6,252 bases of DNA from an uncultured Gammaproteobacteria bacterium. GTDB taxonomy: Bacteria > Pseudomonadota > Gammaproteobacteria > PS1 > Pseudothioglobaceae. Within the stretch, counting starts at the first letter, position 1; each line of letters starts with the position of its first letter. Below, piece by piece: positions 5,727 to 6,252 of the stretch. The DNA is taken from the NCBI GenBank assembly GCA_929200175.1, contig CAKMYR010000076.1:1-6252 (forward strand), read 5' to 3'. Position numbers and translations under genes: made by a program. The notes beneath the pieces are model-generated. The model worked only from the letters and a program-made list of their open reading frames with translations. It had not been told where the DNA came from and ran no database searches.

Positions 5727-6152
5727 ATGGGAAATTCAAAGTTTTTATACTTCATTTGTGCACTTTGCCTTATTGTAGCAGGTATAGCCATTAGCCCTTT
5801 AGTACAACAAAAATTTATTATACAAAATACAACAACACCTAAACAAGAACATAGAATAGAGTATGCATCTCCACAGGAAATTCTTGAAATGTCAAGAATA
5901 ATAACCTCTATGCCTATTTTACCTACTCCAAAAATATCACTTCATCAAGATTACGATAGTTTTCAAACAAGTTTAGATATTAATGATGATAGAAATAAAA
6001 TAAGTAGTAAATTAAACAACTTAAGCATTAATTTAATAGGAAATAAAATAACAAAAAAACAATTAGAAGAAATGAAAGCAGAGATAAAAGAGATTGAACA
6101 AGACATTCGATATTATAAATTGAGAGTTGATCAATACAACTCAACACATTAA
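5727..6152 (+). CDS. small membrane-anchored protein with C-terminal coiled coil, function unknown
   Basis: I do not recognise this 141-residue protein. The N-terminus is short and basic (MGNSK) and is followed by a hydrophobic segment at about residues 6-25. This fits a single membrane anchor or uncleaved signal with the rest outside the cytoplasm. Cysteines C11 and C14 lie inside the segment, but no clear lipobox follows. Residues 31-75 are polar and Pro/Thr-containing, which suggests a flexible linker. Residues ~87-137 are helical, with a heptad-like charged stretch (KKQLEEMKAEIKEIEQDI, 110-127) that fits a short coiled coil. The layout resembles small membrane-linked accessory proteins of plasmids and phages (spanin-like, conjugation or exclusion proteins), but no family can be named. 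It lies 66 bases after the nuclease-like gene on the same strand, possibly co-transcribed. Confidence 0.7.
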   Translation: MGNSKFLYFICALCLIVAGIAISPLVQQKFIIQNTTTPKQEHRIEYASPQEILEMSRIITSMPILPTPKISLHQDYDSFQTSLDINDDRNKISSKLNNLSINLIGNKITKKQLEEMKAEIKEIEQDIRYYKLRVDQYNSTH

Positions 6153-6252
6153 TAATCTAAAAATAACCCTTACACAATCCAAAAATATCGAAGATTTTAT
6201 ATTAACTTGATGTATTTGCTTAAAATGGCTGTTTGGGGGCTTTAAATCGATA
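6153..6252. other. terminal non-coding stretch
   Basis: These 100 bases contain no supportable gene on either strand. The only ATG-led frame of note, near 6225, stops after six codons. ACCCTTAC at 6166-6173 repeats the string found just after the polymerase gene (2875-2882). A weak ATC-GAA-GAT mini-hairpin lies at 6187-6195. No clear terminator for the small gene is seen. Confidence 0.4.

Noticed and set aside
1..6252. Terminal inverted repeats of a linear protein-primed replicon at the window ends
   Set aside because: The first bases (AAAATGTTTATTG) do not match the reverse complement of the last bases (TATCGATTTAAAG), so the window ends are not visible replicon ends.
1..6252. CRISPR array or tandem repeat arrays
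   Set aside because: No regularly spaced repeats were seen. Short recurring strings are explained by the AT-rich composition and Lys/Asn/Asp codons.

Overview
This is a very AT-rich piece of DNA with three tandem plus-strand genes and no sign of introns. Shine-Dalgarno-like sequences precede the genes (GGAAAG, AAGAG and a strong AAGGGGG), and several TATAAT boxes lie between them. This points to a bacterial host, most likely a low-GC bacterium such as an intracellular or Francisella-like lineage, or a plasmid or virus of one. I cannot place it taxonomically from sequence alone. No chromosomal housekeeping gene, tRNA or rRNA is visible, so the window reads as part of an accessory replicon or integrated mobile element.

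Layout. Positions 1-137 are a leader with a 12-bp inverted repeat whose right arm touches the ribosome-binding site of gene 1. Gene 1 (138-2855) is a 905-residue family B DNA polymerase with a complete set of proofreading exonuclease motifs and recognisable polymerase motifs A and B. Its motif C is unusual: S-I-T-D-G-Q in place of Y-x-D-T-D-S. Positions 2856-3173 are a 318-base intergenic region rich in structure. It holds alternative hairpins, a possible three-way junction, an extended -10 promoter followed at once by a 12-bp palindrome, and a 13-bp inverted repeat in the leader of gene 2. Gene 2 (3174-5660) is an 828-residue protein. Its first ~230 residues look like a CoiA-type predicted nuclease (Cys/His cluster plus an E-x-Q variant PD-(D/E)XK core), and the remaining ~600 residues are unrecognised. 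Gene 3 (5727-6152) is a small protein with one N-terminal membrane segment and a C-terminal helical or coiled-coil tail. The last 100 bases hold no gene I can support.

How they may work together (inference): a self-encoded family B polymerase beside a restriction-like or CoiA-like nuclease suggests a self-replicating element, with the polymerase copying the element and the nuclease acting in DNA processing, uptake or competition. No terminal protein, integrase, capsid gene or terminal inverted repeat is visible here. Protein-primed, primer-independent and ordinary primer-dependent replication therefore remain open. The most notable points are the divergent polymerase active site and the dense regulatory structure upstream of both large genes.
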